Of a stretch of 64,000 bases of DNA, positions 44,077-54,444 are shown piece by piece (position 1 is the stretch's first letter; every line of letters begins with the position of its first letter). Where the stretch lies: the NCBI GenBank assembly GCA_014529385.2, contig CM043970.1, positions 41,843,279-41,907,278 of the forward strand. Direction: 5' to 3'. This stretch comes from Adiantum capillus-veneris (taxonomy: Eukaryota; Streptophyta; Polypodiopsida; Polypodiales; Pteridaceae). A program made the position numbers and the translations under genes. The notes below the pieces were generated by a model. The model made no database searches, had not been told where the DNA came from, and worked only from the letters and a program-made list of their open reading frames with translations.

Positions 44077-44930
44077 CTAACATGTTTTACACCAATGGTG
44101 TACATCCCTGTTCAAGCTAGGCCAAGAGTATCCTGCTTGTAGAAGCTTCCTACTGGTGATATCAAGAGCAAAATGACCACCGCAGACGCCATCATGGCAA
44201 CTTGAAATTACCTCTGTGATCTCTCTAGAGGTTGGCACCCACTTGAGAATTTGATCCTTGCCCTTACAATACAAGTGGTCGTTTACAAGGCGGTACCTAG
44301 TAGCCTTCCTTACCAGCCACTGTTTCTGGCCTTTGGTGTATCCTTTCGGAAATTCTCCTGTATATAAAAAACTGACGACATCAGGCATAGCATCACTGCC
44401 TTGGAAGAGGGTTAGCTTCAGTTTGACTGCTCCTATGGGAACGTCTTGTATTCTTTCTTTGTCTAGAGCATCTGCCTCCTGATTTTCTGCTCTGAGGACA
44501 TGAAATAGTTTCACTGCTTAAAAGTTCTTTAGAAAATCCTTAACTTGGTGGAGTTGACCAAGTAAAACCTGATTCTTACAAACCTGGGTGCCATTTATCT
44601 GCCTTATCAATAGCAAAGCATCGCCAAACACATTTAGGCACTGAATTCCTTGTGAAATACATTGTTCCAACCCACGAATTAGGGCTGCATATTTTGCTTC
44701 ATTGTCAGAGTGGGAGTGTAATAACTGCCCAATGGAGAACATTCTTTCTTGTTGTTCATTGAAAATGACTATGCCTGCTCTGCAGACTGGTCCATTGTTC
44801 TCTTCTATGATCCATCAAAGAAAAGAGAGTGAGCGCTTTCCAGCCTAGGACTCTCTATCATTGGTGTTTCTTCCTTTGCTTCCATGTTGACCTCCAGCTT
44901 CTTGTCATAATGGCGATGAGTAAGAATTCC
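44077..44930 (-). pseudogene. Second RNase H and integrase zinc finger of element H
   Basis: From 5' on the minus strand: a damaged HSLFFDGS start with TGA (about 44835), SHSDNEAKYAALIRGLEQCI (Glu), VFGDALLLIRQING (Asp), a TAA, then KLFHVLRAENQEADALDKER (final Asp, 44514-). A linker leads to the H2C2 finger HDGVCGGHFALDITSRKLLQ ... VHHWCKTC (about 44195-44080) before a TAG. It is the archaeal-type RNase H that sits between polymerase and integrase in Tat-group elements. Confidence 0.85.
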
Positions 44931-44956
44931 CGCTAAACTAGCCCTGGTGAAGTTTT

Positions 44957-46100
44957 CTACTTGCATGGTGTAGTCAAACTCTTGTATCTAATTAACCACT
45001 TTGAGATCCTAGATGAGACATCCATGTGTCTCATTACATATGGAAAAACCTCTTCCATTGTTAGGATTACAAAGGGTCTAGGCAGGAGATAGGAGCGGAA
45101 CTTTGTGATAGCAAACATTAGTGCCAGAACCATGTGTTCTACTTCGGTAAATCCCTTTTCTGACGGGTTCATGACACAACTAGAGAAGTAAATAGGACGC
45201 ATGAAATAATTTTGGGGGTCCTTTTGCATTAGCACGGCTCCGAGTGTATCACTTCCCACACTAAGGTTCACATAAAACGGCCCGTCCCACTTAGGAGGTG
45301 AAATGGTGGGAAGCTTAGCTAGGATTTGCTTTACCTAAGTAAACCGCTGCTCATTCTCTTCACTCCATGAGAAGACATCCCTCTGGGTGAGTTTTTGTAG
45401 GGGAAGGACCACTTGAGATAGCAAGTGTATGAACCTACTTAAGTATTGTACCTTCTGAAGGAAAGAAACCAGCTCTTTAGCGGTGGTGGGTGACGACAAA
45501 GATACCAGGGTTTGGATCTTCCTAGGGTCAGCCTCAATCCCTCTTGCTAAAATTACATGGCCAAGGAGAGTGACTTCGCTTTCACGAATGTGACACTTAT
45601 CCACGTTGAGCTGGCCACCCAAGGTTTGCAGCCTAGTTAAGCCAGCATAGACTTTTCTCATGAACTATAGATGCAAAAATCATCTATGAAAACCCGTATT
45701 GATGTTTCAAAGTAGGGTTGGAAAACAAAGGTCACATAGCGCTGAAATGTGGCCGGGGCGTTAGTGAGGCCAAACAGCATCACTCTGTAGACAAAGCATC
45801 CCCAAGGTGTGATGAAGGTTGTCATCTTCTGATCTTCCTCTGCAATGCTAATCTGGAAGTATCTTGAGTAGCCATCGCACACTGTGTATCATTCGTGACC
45901 TGCCACTTCATTGAGTATTTCATCTTGGAATGGGAGGGGAAAGTGATCCCTCTTTGTGGATGCATTGAGAGCTTTATAATCCACACAGACCCTCCACTTA
46001 CCTTTTCTTTTGTGTGACTAATACTGGGGAGACCCATTCTGAGTCTTCGACAGGGTAGATGAAACCTTCTTGTAGAAAACTTCTCACTTCTTTAGGTAGT
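44957..46100 (-). pseudogene. Gypsy reverse transcriptase with intrinsic RNase H (element H)
   Basis: Order on the minus strand: EEGFIYPVEDSEWVSPVLVT (46100-46015), CDGYSRYFQISIAEEDQKMT and PWGCFVYRVMLFGLTNAPAT, RVFIDDFCIYSS (45882-45658, catalytic IDD intact), GGQLNVDKCHIRESEVTLLG and GIEADPRKIQTLVSL (45661-45335), SVGSDTLGAVLMQKD and RPIYFSSCVMNPSEKGFTEV (45271-44957). Frames break at least three times. Motifs are well conserved, pointing to a moderately old copy. Confidence 0.9.
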
Positions 46101-46977
46101 GCCTCTTGTTGGATTACTCCAAGTCTTCTGAGCTTTTGTACTACTAGTTTACTTCCTTCCTTGACTTTTATGTGGTGCTGCACTACTGTAATTCCTGTGA
46201 TCTTATCATAGCCATCAATGAACAAAGTAGTGAATCTACCTAGCATTGAGAAATACTCCTTTCTTTCTTCATTGGTTAACTCATTTGAGAGCATTTTCTG
46301 TAACTTACCTGCATCCTCCAAGGATTGCATACTTGATGATTCCTCTTGGTTTGTTGGGGGTGTATGAGATTGTGTCAATCTCTTTGGGTCTTTAAGAATG
46401 ACCCCCATCACTTCGACGCTACTGTCACTTCTGTCGGTGGTGGTCATCTCTTCCCATGAGGTAGATGAATAGTCGCTGGTGGACTCATCTTCTGAAGCCT
46501 CCAATATTATGTTGCATTGATTTCCAGTCCTCATGTCGTAGAATATGGACTTCCCTTTAGCGTCCTTCATCTAAATCATCCCGGTGCTCCAGTCTTGTTT
46601 AACTTCCATGGTTGGTAGGATGTCATCGAGATCCCTTCCAGAGATAGCCCCAGCTATCCTGGGTCTTGAATTCCTGGTACTTACCATTTTTTTTCATTGC
46701 CTCCTCATCCTTGGTGCAAGGTGGAGTAATTGTGGCCATGTTATCTTCAGAATTAACACATCCTAAACTAAGTCATAAGGTTTTGCATACTCACCTAATA
46801 AGAAGTCCACGATGTCTATCTTCCATCACGGTTTAGCTGCTTGCTTGCTAGACTCGGCCTTCCCTTTCATCTTCTCTTCTCTTTGAGATTCTTCCTTGTG
46901 TCTGGTACGCTTCACTCCCATAGCATCCACTTCTTCTAACTTTGCTTTCCCTTTGTGCTTCTCTCAAAATGATTCTT
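46101..46977 (-). pseudogene. Acidic linker and protease remnant of element H
   Basis: The frame 46570-45998 begins MKDAKGKSIFYDMRTGN, equivalent to the end of the J protease region, then a Ser/Asp/Glu-rich linker and LVVQKLRRLGVIQQEALPKE leading into RT. Upstream (46571-46977) only VKQDWSTGMI resembles a protease C-terminus. I find no intact DGGA or DSGA active site, so protease is mostly lost. Confidence 0.6.
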
Positions 46978-47992
46978 CTACCTTTGCCTTCCCTTTAGCC
47001 TCCAAGCTAAAGTGTTATTAGCCTCCAAGATAATAACACTCACCGCTTGGTTCACAACAGGTGGTGGGGGTAGTGGCGGAATGAGAGGTTGGGGTGGTGG
47101 TTGCTGTTGTACAGATGGTCGAAAGATTTGGACCAGTGGGATTGGTGCTAGTTGCCTAGGTGGTGGTGGTCTTGCTCTTGACGGAGAGATCTGATTCTGT
47201 CTCCCCCCTCTATTGAAATTATGCCTCCTTGGGTGTGGGCAGTAGTACATTCCATGGCCATCTTCCCCGCAGTTGTAACAGTGGTACTTTTGGTTCTGCC
47301 TTCATTGTCCTCTTCCTTGTTCTGGATTCCTGATAGATGCATGCCCTTGTTGCACCAGATGCACATATAAAATCTCTAGTTGGGTGGTGATACGACTCAG
47401 CAGGTCTTGCTGTTCTTCTGATGCCTCTTGCAGTTGGGCTCTATGATTGGCTGTTGTAGTCACTCGGGTTGGTCGGGCCGAGCTTGTTTCCTCTGACTCG
47501 TTTACTCTTGCTTGCATGCGCAGCTTCTTGTCTTTAAGGCGGGCTACTTCGACTGCCAACTCATATGTTGTAGGAAACCTTCCCTTCACCTTCTCTCTAA
47601 GCGGCAACCATAGACTAGCAATGAAGCGGTCCTTCTTTAAGAAATTAGGCGCTCCTTCGCCTTCCTCTAGTGAAGCAACCCATCTCTCCCATAAGTCCAC
47701 AAATTTGGACTCGTAGGTGGCATACTCTAGTAAACCTCCTTGCTTTAATTATGTCAGTAGCTGCCATAGCTTCTCCGAGGCTTAACACATCCCATGCATT
47801 CTTGGTATCCTGGGGCAATGCATTATACCAGGACTTGGCCTCTACTTTCATCAGTAGAGGAAAAACTCTAAGTCGTGAAGCGTCGTCATCTTTGTTGGAG
47901 ACGACACAAGCAAAGTCAAAATCATCCAAAAAGTCGATAGTGAGATCTTCTCCCTTCTTTCCACTGAACGTGGGGAAAGAAACACTTGCCAT
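46978..47992 (-). pseudogene. Gypsy gag (element H)
   Basis: The ATG at 47992 starts MASVSFPTFSGKKGEDLTID. The gag core includes VEAKSWYNALPQDTKNAWDV. One frameshift occurs near 47740, then FVDLWERWVASLEEGEGAPN, LKKDRFIASLWLPLREKV, PTTYELAVEVARLKDKKLRM. The complete CCHC knuckle CYNCGEDGHGMYYC lies at about 47282-47241, in a third frame, followed by a Pro-rich tail (PPPQPLIPPLPPPPVVNQ). The layout matches gag of D and J. Confidence 0.88.
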
Positions 47993-48359
47993 GGTAGTGA
48001 CTCAGGAAATTACAAACTTTTTTTAAAAAAAGATTAATACATTAAAAACAGTAGCGGCTCATAGTGGCTTTTTTACAGGGCTGGGTGGATAGGTTAAAAC
48101 AGGATAAAGATAGAAATATTAAAGGAATGATGATAATGTAATATGGGAAGAATGATAGGGTTTGGGGAATTGAAGATTTCTCCTAGTACCGCCGCACCGA
48201 AGGTATACGATCTTCTATTGGTAGGAGACTTTCCTATCTACATAGATATTCACATGCATATGCTGCAGGAATCTGAACGGGAATACCATCGACCCGTTTT
48301 CCATCATGCACAGAGGGTGGAATACTTACTTATACTCTTACCGTGTGAGTGTTGATGAG
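47993..48359 (-). other. Untranslated spacer between extra frame and gag in element H
   Basis: A/T-rich, non-coding by inspection. No promoter or terminator recognised. Confidence 0.4.
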
Positions 48360-49170
48360 TCAGCACATCCACAAGAGGTTGTCGCCTTTCATGGGCTCTA
48401 CATTTCCTTTGTCGCTCAGCACGTATGGGGTGATGGCGACGCGCCTGACCACTCCCAGCCTCTTGGCTAGTAGCAATTGCAGGTAATTTTCGTAGTCGGC
48501 GTGTTGCATGAATTCTACTCCATTCAGTTGCATCTCCTCCCCAGCCCACCAGCCTCTTAGCTAGTAGCAATTGCAGGTATTTTCCGTAGTCGGCGTGTTG
48601 CATGAATTCTACTCCATTCAGTTGCAACTCGTCCTCAGCCCACTGGGTTTCACATGTGGTAGAGAGCTTCTTCAGGATAAGTTGTACAGGGAGAGGAGGA
48701 AGATCCTCTACCGGTCTTCCAAAACAGCGAGAGCAGTAGCCGAATCACTCGTCCCTAGGACATGGGAATCTTATTACCACTTCTTCTTTAGGATTGTCGA
48801 AGTGGATTGGTAGCACTCGCATGTGTCGTGCAAATAGGTAGTCGACTTTCCGCCGCTTCGCTTCAGATGACTTCCTCTTTGGCAAGCTGGGTACAACCCG
48901 AATGTCTGAGCTTGAAGCACTTGCTTTGCCAGATGCTTCTCCTTTCGGGGTCATGTGTTTCCAGACTGGCTTAACTTCTCCTTACCTTTGGCTCGTCGAG
49001 TAGCCCCTTTAGGCCACTTTGGAGTAAACGGTTATAGCTTTAAGTGCAGTTTCTTTAGGGAAAAGAGGCCTCACCATTTTCTTTCCTTCTTTGATGTGAA
49101 TGACTTCTTCGTGATGAATGTCGATGTAGACAATTTCAGCCCTTTCGCTGCCTTCGTTGCTGGCACTCAT
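48360..49170 (-). pseudogene. Additional reading frame between 5' LTR and gag in element H (Ogre ORF1-like position)
   Basis: ATG at 49170 (minus): MSASNEGSERAEIVYIDIHH, then KMVRPLFPKETALKAITVYS. A one-step frame change near 49020 leads to WPKGATRRAKGKEK. A basic, Ser-rich stretch with a nuclear-localisation-like LPKRKSSEAKRRKVDYLF (48880-48825) and VRFPCPRDE follow. After one in-frame TGA near 48745 come CSRCFGRPVEDLPPLPVQL and WAEDELQLNGVEFMQHADYG. A 94-bp tandem duplication follows, then VVRRVAITPYVLSDKGNVEP and a stop at 48360. The coherent protein-like reading suggests a real former gene of about 240 residues. I do not recognise the family. Its position matches the extra ORF of Ogre elements. 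A short acidic frame closer to the LTR (LDEFLKEFSNWRTKEEETKE, about 49395-49275) may be a preceding exon or ORF. Confidence 0.55.
48456..48643. repeat. Tandem duplication, 94-bp unit x 2, inside the extra frame of H
   Basis: CAGCCTCTTGGCTAGTAGC at 48456 recurs as CAGCCTCTTAGCTAGTAGC at 48550. The two 94-base units differ at a handful of sites. Because 94 is not a multiple of three, the duplication shifts the frame of the overlapping reading frame. Confidence 0.85.
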
Positions 49171-49468
49171 TGACAGTGTGTCTTGGTTGACAAGAGTGAT
49201 GGCACTTCACCGACCTCCTACCTGATACTCTTAATTTGTGGTTAGAACGAGTAACACAAGATGGAGAATTTACCTCTTGAATACTGACGACACTGCAGGC
49301 TGGCAATAGTACTTCAATGAAGGCGTCTAGTGCCTCCTTCGTCTCCTCTTCTTTCGTCCTCCAGTTAGAAAATTCCTTCAAAAATTCATCCAAGATTCAT
49401 AGTGGGCGTCACTTTCAACATTGTAAACTGAAGGGTCTCAGAAATCCCTCCTCAGTGGGGGCACCAAA
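49171..49468 (-). other. Leader and primer site of element H
   Basis: Just inside the 5' LTR the minus strand reads TGGTGCCCCCACTGAGGAGG (49466-49447), a probable primer site very like those of D and J. The remainder contains a short acidic open frame (49393-49136) that may belong to the extra frame. No intron is proven. Confidence 0.55.
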
Positions 49469-49636
49469 TGACGGGAGCAACGGGAAATCCAAACCCGGAC
49501 GGCCTCTAAAAATGCCGGGGGCCGAATGGCGGGCCTCGAGCCTATCACGGTAAAGCGAACAGGGGGGCACCACCTAGCTTTGAGCGGCTAGGACGCAAAC
49601 CACGATGATATGAGCAGTGCAAACTTACACACAGAG

Positions 49637-49675
<39 letters not shown>

Positions 49676-50739
49676 CAAATGATAAAAACCCTCGGGGGTG
49701 TGAGGGAGAATTATTTCTGCAGTATTTACAAATGGCACGCCGTGGTGATCGAGAGGTAGGGAGGAGAGATGGTGCAAACTACTTGGTGCGTTCTCTAAGA
49801 TGAATCAATGATTGTGAAGCTTGCTACCAAGAGCAAGTATACGCGTATGCATGGACCATTGGAGTCGAGAGATGGACATGGCTCCCTTCGCATGGTGCAA
49901 TTCCCAAGGCAAACCCAACACACAATCCCCCTCCCCATGATGGTGATAGTGTCAACTCTTCCCACTACACTCTACCAAGTGCTGACCTCTCATGAAGTGC
50001 CCCCCCCCGATAGTGACCTCTCAGTGCTAATTTATAGGTGTTGGTTGCTAGGATTATGGTAATCACGGTGTGATTAGGGTAATATTAATCGGGGAGACAA
50101 AGCAAGTGGTGGGCCTGGTGTGGTTGACCCTTGCTTTGTTTTGGGAGGTTATTAAAAGATGACAATCTCTAGGTGGGCCTTTGTGACCATCACCTACAGA
50201 GAGGGAATTTACAAAGTGGAAATTTTACAATGGTTTGTGTGAAAACTGAAGAAATGATAAAAATAACTAATAAATTACTGAAAATGGCCTAGTGGTTGCG
50301 TGTTGCCGGCGAATGGTGTGTTTTCGGTGCGTCGGTGTAGAGCATACTTCTCTTTGGGGTCGGTCGGGGCATGCCTTCGGCGTATTTCTCCTTTTTTGTT
50401 GTTGGCGGCGCGTGCTTTGGGTGTTCCTTCTTTTTGTCGATGTCGTAATCGTAGACCTCCTTCAAGTTTTTTTTGTATTTATGTGCGCATATGCATGTGT
50501 GTACGTATGGGTGCATGTGGACGGATGTGTCTGTATATGTATGTACGGGTGTGTGAGTGTAGATAGGGGTGAATGTGTGTGCACAAGCATGGGTGGGAAC
50601 GGGGCTTATCTATATAATGTATATATTATATATGTTTTTTTGTTTTTTCTATTTTTTTCGTGTTGGCGGCCAGCTGCAGCTACGCGAGGGTGAGGGTGTG
50701 GAGAGGATGGTGAGGGGGGGGGGGGGTGAGTGTGTGCGG

Positions 50740-50817
<78 letters not shown>

Positions 50818-50820
50818 ACT
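49469..50820 (-). repeat. 5' LTR of gypsy element H (right)
   Basis: It starts TGACGGGAGCAACGGG on the plus strand and matches the left LTR, with an extra 330 bases at 49775-50110. (GA)n tracts lie at 49636-49670 and 50755-50814. The outer edge is set where the two copies diverge, after GTTTACT. Confidence 0.85.
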
Positions 50821-51457
50821 ACGGTCGGCTTTGTGCAGAGTGCAAGAGAGAGAGGGAGACGAGTGGGGAGATAATGAGTGTGAGGGAGGGAGAGGATTAG
50901 GCGGGTGTGTGTGTGTGTGGATAAGAGAGAGGGCATCCCGTATTTTGCACCTTCACAGGCTGGGACGAGAGTGAGAGAGATTGGCTGAGGGGGGGTTTCT
51001 TTGGTGTGTCTCCGACAAGCGAGCGAGGGAAGGGGGGGGGGGGGAGACTCTTTGGCATGAGGTGGGGTAAGGGGGGTGTGGGGTGAGAGAGAGAGGGGGG
51101 GGAGGGGGTAATATCACCCCTTCCCGTTTGGTGGCTCAAGGACGAGAGGAGGGGGGGGGGAATAGTCGAGGGGTGGGGAGTGAGGGAGAATATTTGCAAG
51201 CCAAGGGAGGGAAATGAGGCCGAGGGAGGGGTGAGGCGAGCGGGTGGGGAAGAGAGGGAGAATATTAGCGGCTAGTGGCTTGCATAGAGAGCGAGGGGGG
51301 GAGTGTGAGAGGGGACGGGTATGTGGATAAGAATACGGGAGAGTGGGAGTATACATGCGGCTCGACACAGAGGGAGCGCGAGAGGGAAAGCGAGAGAGAG
51401 GTCTGGGTGAGTGCTTGAGGCCTTTCCTAGCCGAGGGTGGCCAGTAAGGGGGTGCGT

Positions 51458-51541
<84 letters not shown>

Positions 51542-52380
51542 AGTGTGATCGGCCATTGGTAGGCTATGAGGGAGATAGGAAGAGAGGATTGGCTGAACCG
51601 GCTTGTAGGCATGCAATCGCTACAAGAGGTGGGGAAAGCGAGTTGTCAGCGAGAGAGGAGTGGATGAGGGAGAGGAAGGGGGTGCCGAGAGGGAGAGAGA
51701 ATATTAGAGAGGGGTATGTAGGGAAAATGAGAGAGAGAGAGGGGGGGAATATTTCATTCGATGCCCGCCGGGGGAATAAACTACAGGGAAAGAGAGAAGG
51801 GAGAGTGAAACAGAGGGCGGGCGGTTAGGTTGGGGCATAGATGAGTGGAGGCATGAGGATGATAAGCCCGGCCAATCAAAGGGGTGGGGTGTGCCATGCC
51901 CGTAGAGGTGTCGTGAGGTTGACTAGGCATTGCTGAGCCTTCCAACAGTGTCGCCAAGGCTCCGGTAGAGGAAAAAAAGTTTTTTTTTCTTTGATTTTCA
52001 AAAATCGTCCATCAACACAACTTCTCATGAAGTTTCGCATGGTTTCAACGATTCCTTCCCGATATGTCTCTGTCCTGCCCGATGAGGTTAGGGTTTTTTT
52101 GGTTGACCTAAACCCATATTGGTGGTCATAGAGGTGTTCTTTTAGGTTAGGGTTGACCCCTTGTCAAGTCTTGTAGCTACTAGCTGGGTTTCTTCCCCGT
52201 GATGCCACATTGCACCTTTTTAAGTTTTTCACGAAAAGAGAGTATAGAACAAGAAAAGCTAATGGTAACGAGTCTACCTCTCATGTTTGGTGTCGGTCCG
52301 TATGTCGTGTGCATTGTATGGAGTCATAGAAGATCCGAGCGCTCTAGGTCTCTCAAGCTCTCTCTCACTTGTGAATAGTG
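50821..52380. other. Purine-rich, microsatellite-rich DNA; no gene
   Basis: From 50850 to about 51830 the plus strand is almost all A/G, with GAGAGAGGG-type phrases, G-runs of up to 12 and a perfect (GA)n tract at 51462-51539. Open frames here, on either strand, consist of Arg/Glu/Gly or Ser/Leu/Pro low-complexity sequence and are not genes. From 51840 to 52380 base composition returns to normal with nothing recognised. Confidence 0.7.
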
Positions 52381-53699
52381 AAATTGAGCTACTAAGTGGA
52401 CCCAAAGAAACTTATATCGGGGTTCCCTAGACCACATTTTACCAAATTTTATATGTGCTCCTATCTTGCTGTGAAATGTACTTTAGGCTCAAAAATCTCT
52501 TCATTTGGACTCCAATTGCTCTGTTTTCGGAAAATTTGTCATTTTCTCGAAAAACTGGCCACATCAGCTTTCCGCAACTTTTTTCATACTTGCACCCCGT
52601 CTTCACCATAAGCTGTCGTTCACTTACTAATCACTCCCATATTTTTCTTTTGTCACCATGTCGCTATTTCATCTGATTTTTCTATTTTTCTTTGTTTTTT
52701 AGGAAAATTAATAAAAAAATAAAAGGAAATATCTAACTTGATCGGAACATTATCCAAAAATCAAGATAACTAGATAATAGCATAATAAACCACTATATAA
52801 ATCTATCTATAGTATTTTTAGCTGGATTGCTTTGTATTCTCACTTTTTTAGCATGAAAATTGTGATGTTTATATATATACACACACCTAGAGGCTCATCT
52901 TGGTGTTTGTCCTTTGTCATCTATTATCACACAGTTATTAAGGGCATAATCTACTCGGGTTTACTAAAATACTCACAATCAAATACAAAAACTCGTAAAA
53001 TCATGGAATATAGTGCCCTTTTTTATACTTATAGCTTGTTGATTGTCGGTTCCGCATTGAGATTCCTTCCCCCTTCCTAGTCGAAGTCCTCCTGGACGAC
53101 GGTGTATCGCCCAAGGATATGATCTGTATATGGGACTTAGAAGGTGCTAATGCTAGCCAGGTAATGTGGCCATGTATGCATACTCAAGCAGCAATGCATG
53201 GAAAAATTAATGATGTGCAAGAGGAATATATAAGCATGATGTTTATTGGCATCGATGTTGAAGCATCATAGGGAAGTATGATCCTAGTGAGGTTGACGAA
53301 ACAATAAACTCTCTAGTATACTTGCTCTTTCTTTGATAGTCAATAGAGATTGTGAAGCCATGTGGTTGCGCATTGTCTTTGTATGATTGTTCATTGTTTA
53401 GGTCTCCAAATCTGAACTCGGTGTATTAATGGACTAAAACATGCCTTTGGTTTTTTGTTAAAGAAGTGTACTTGAGTCGGTTCCTTAGGTTGCTGCTTTT
53501 GAATCCAGATTTTTGTATGCTTGTTTTGATCCATAAGAAACATTTTCTAGTACTCATATCTGCTTGTGGCGAGAATTCAGTTAAAGCTTTTTGTTTGTAG
53601 TGGATCTCATTGGAGAGTGATCTGCAACTATTCTTTGCTTATCCCTGGCAACTTGATCGTTCATGATCCAAATCTTCTTGATAGCTTTGTTTTACGGAG
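52381..53699. other. Unassigned DNA, partly A/T-rich
   Basis: No gene or element recognised. 52680-52870 is A/T-rich with ATATATATACACACAC. Plus-strand frames at 52832-53080 and 53566-53826 have no motifs. Confidence 0.4.
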
Positions 53700-54400
53700 T
53701 ATGTGGGGTTCGTTGGGGTTCACTTTTGTGAAATCTGTATGTTTGCATATGACTCAGCGTACTACCGTTGTGGACAAGTGTATTTGCCCCACTGACTTGC
53801 TTTGCTTGCATTGTATCTCTCTTTAGAATCCATTGTTGAACAATGGTTGTTTGTAAGGGATGTTTTTCTTTATCCGTTGGTTGCAGTATTGATTGTTTAC
53901 CTGTAGCTTTTGTAGCAAAAGGAACTTGCGGTTTTTCTAAATCAGACTTTATATTCACAGTGTTTTGACTCCAGTCAAGTTGTACATTATACCTTCTCTG
54001 CCAAGGTTTCCCTAGCAATAAGGCATGATTTGTGTATGTGTGTGTGTGTGTGTGTGTGTATCTTCTACCACATAGATTTATGCGGATAAACACGTTGGTC
54101 GACATGTACTATCAGCACCACCCATTCCAATACCTTGATCAAGTGTTCTAAATAACTGTGGAGTTTTTGTTTTGTCTCCTATAACTGATTGTCAAGTTGA
54201 AGTTTCTTGTAAAATCTATAGGAGATCAAGTTTCCTTGAGCGTCCAAATCAAGCATTGTTGTCGCCTTCACTTGATTGTGTCCTAGTTTGACAACAATTT
54301 CTGGCTCCTGCATGTTCTCTATGTCGAAGTCTATTACTTGAATGGCATTAATATTCAAAGGTGGTCCATGTTGTTGTTGTTGGGAAAAAAAAAATCTTTT
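53700..54400 (-). pseudogene. Retropepsin-like protease segment downstream of integrase (element I)
   Basis: The minus strand reads MQEPEIVVKLGHNQVKATTM then LDLDAQGNLISYRFYKKLQL (about 54315-54200). This resembles a retropepsin active-site region in which the usual D-S/T-G is D-L-D. After a stop and a (TG)n tract at 54034-54059, the frame 54105-53692 gives ALLLGKPWQRRYNVQLDWSQ, the conserved 'LLGRPWQ...DW' block of gypsy proteases. It follows integrase on the same strand, whereas protease normally precedes RT. It could be the C-terminal part of an unusual polyprotein or the start of a second copy. Confidence 0.6.
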
Positions 54401-54444
54401 TTCTATCCATTCTTGGCCTCTGCTTGAGTGTCTGTAACAATCTT

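Noticed and set aside
50649-51616. Several 60-114 aa frames rich in Ser/Leu/Pro or Arg/Glu/Gly
   Set aside because: Low-complexity translations of purine/pyrimidine tracts.
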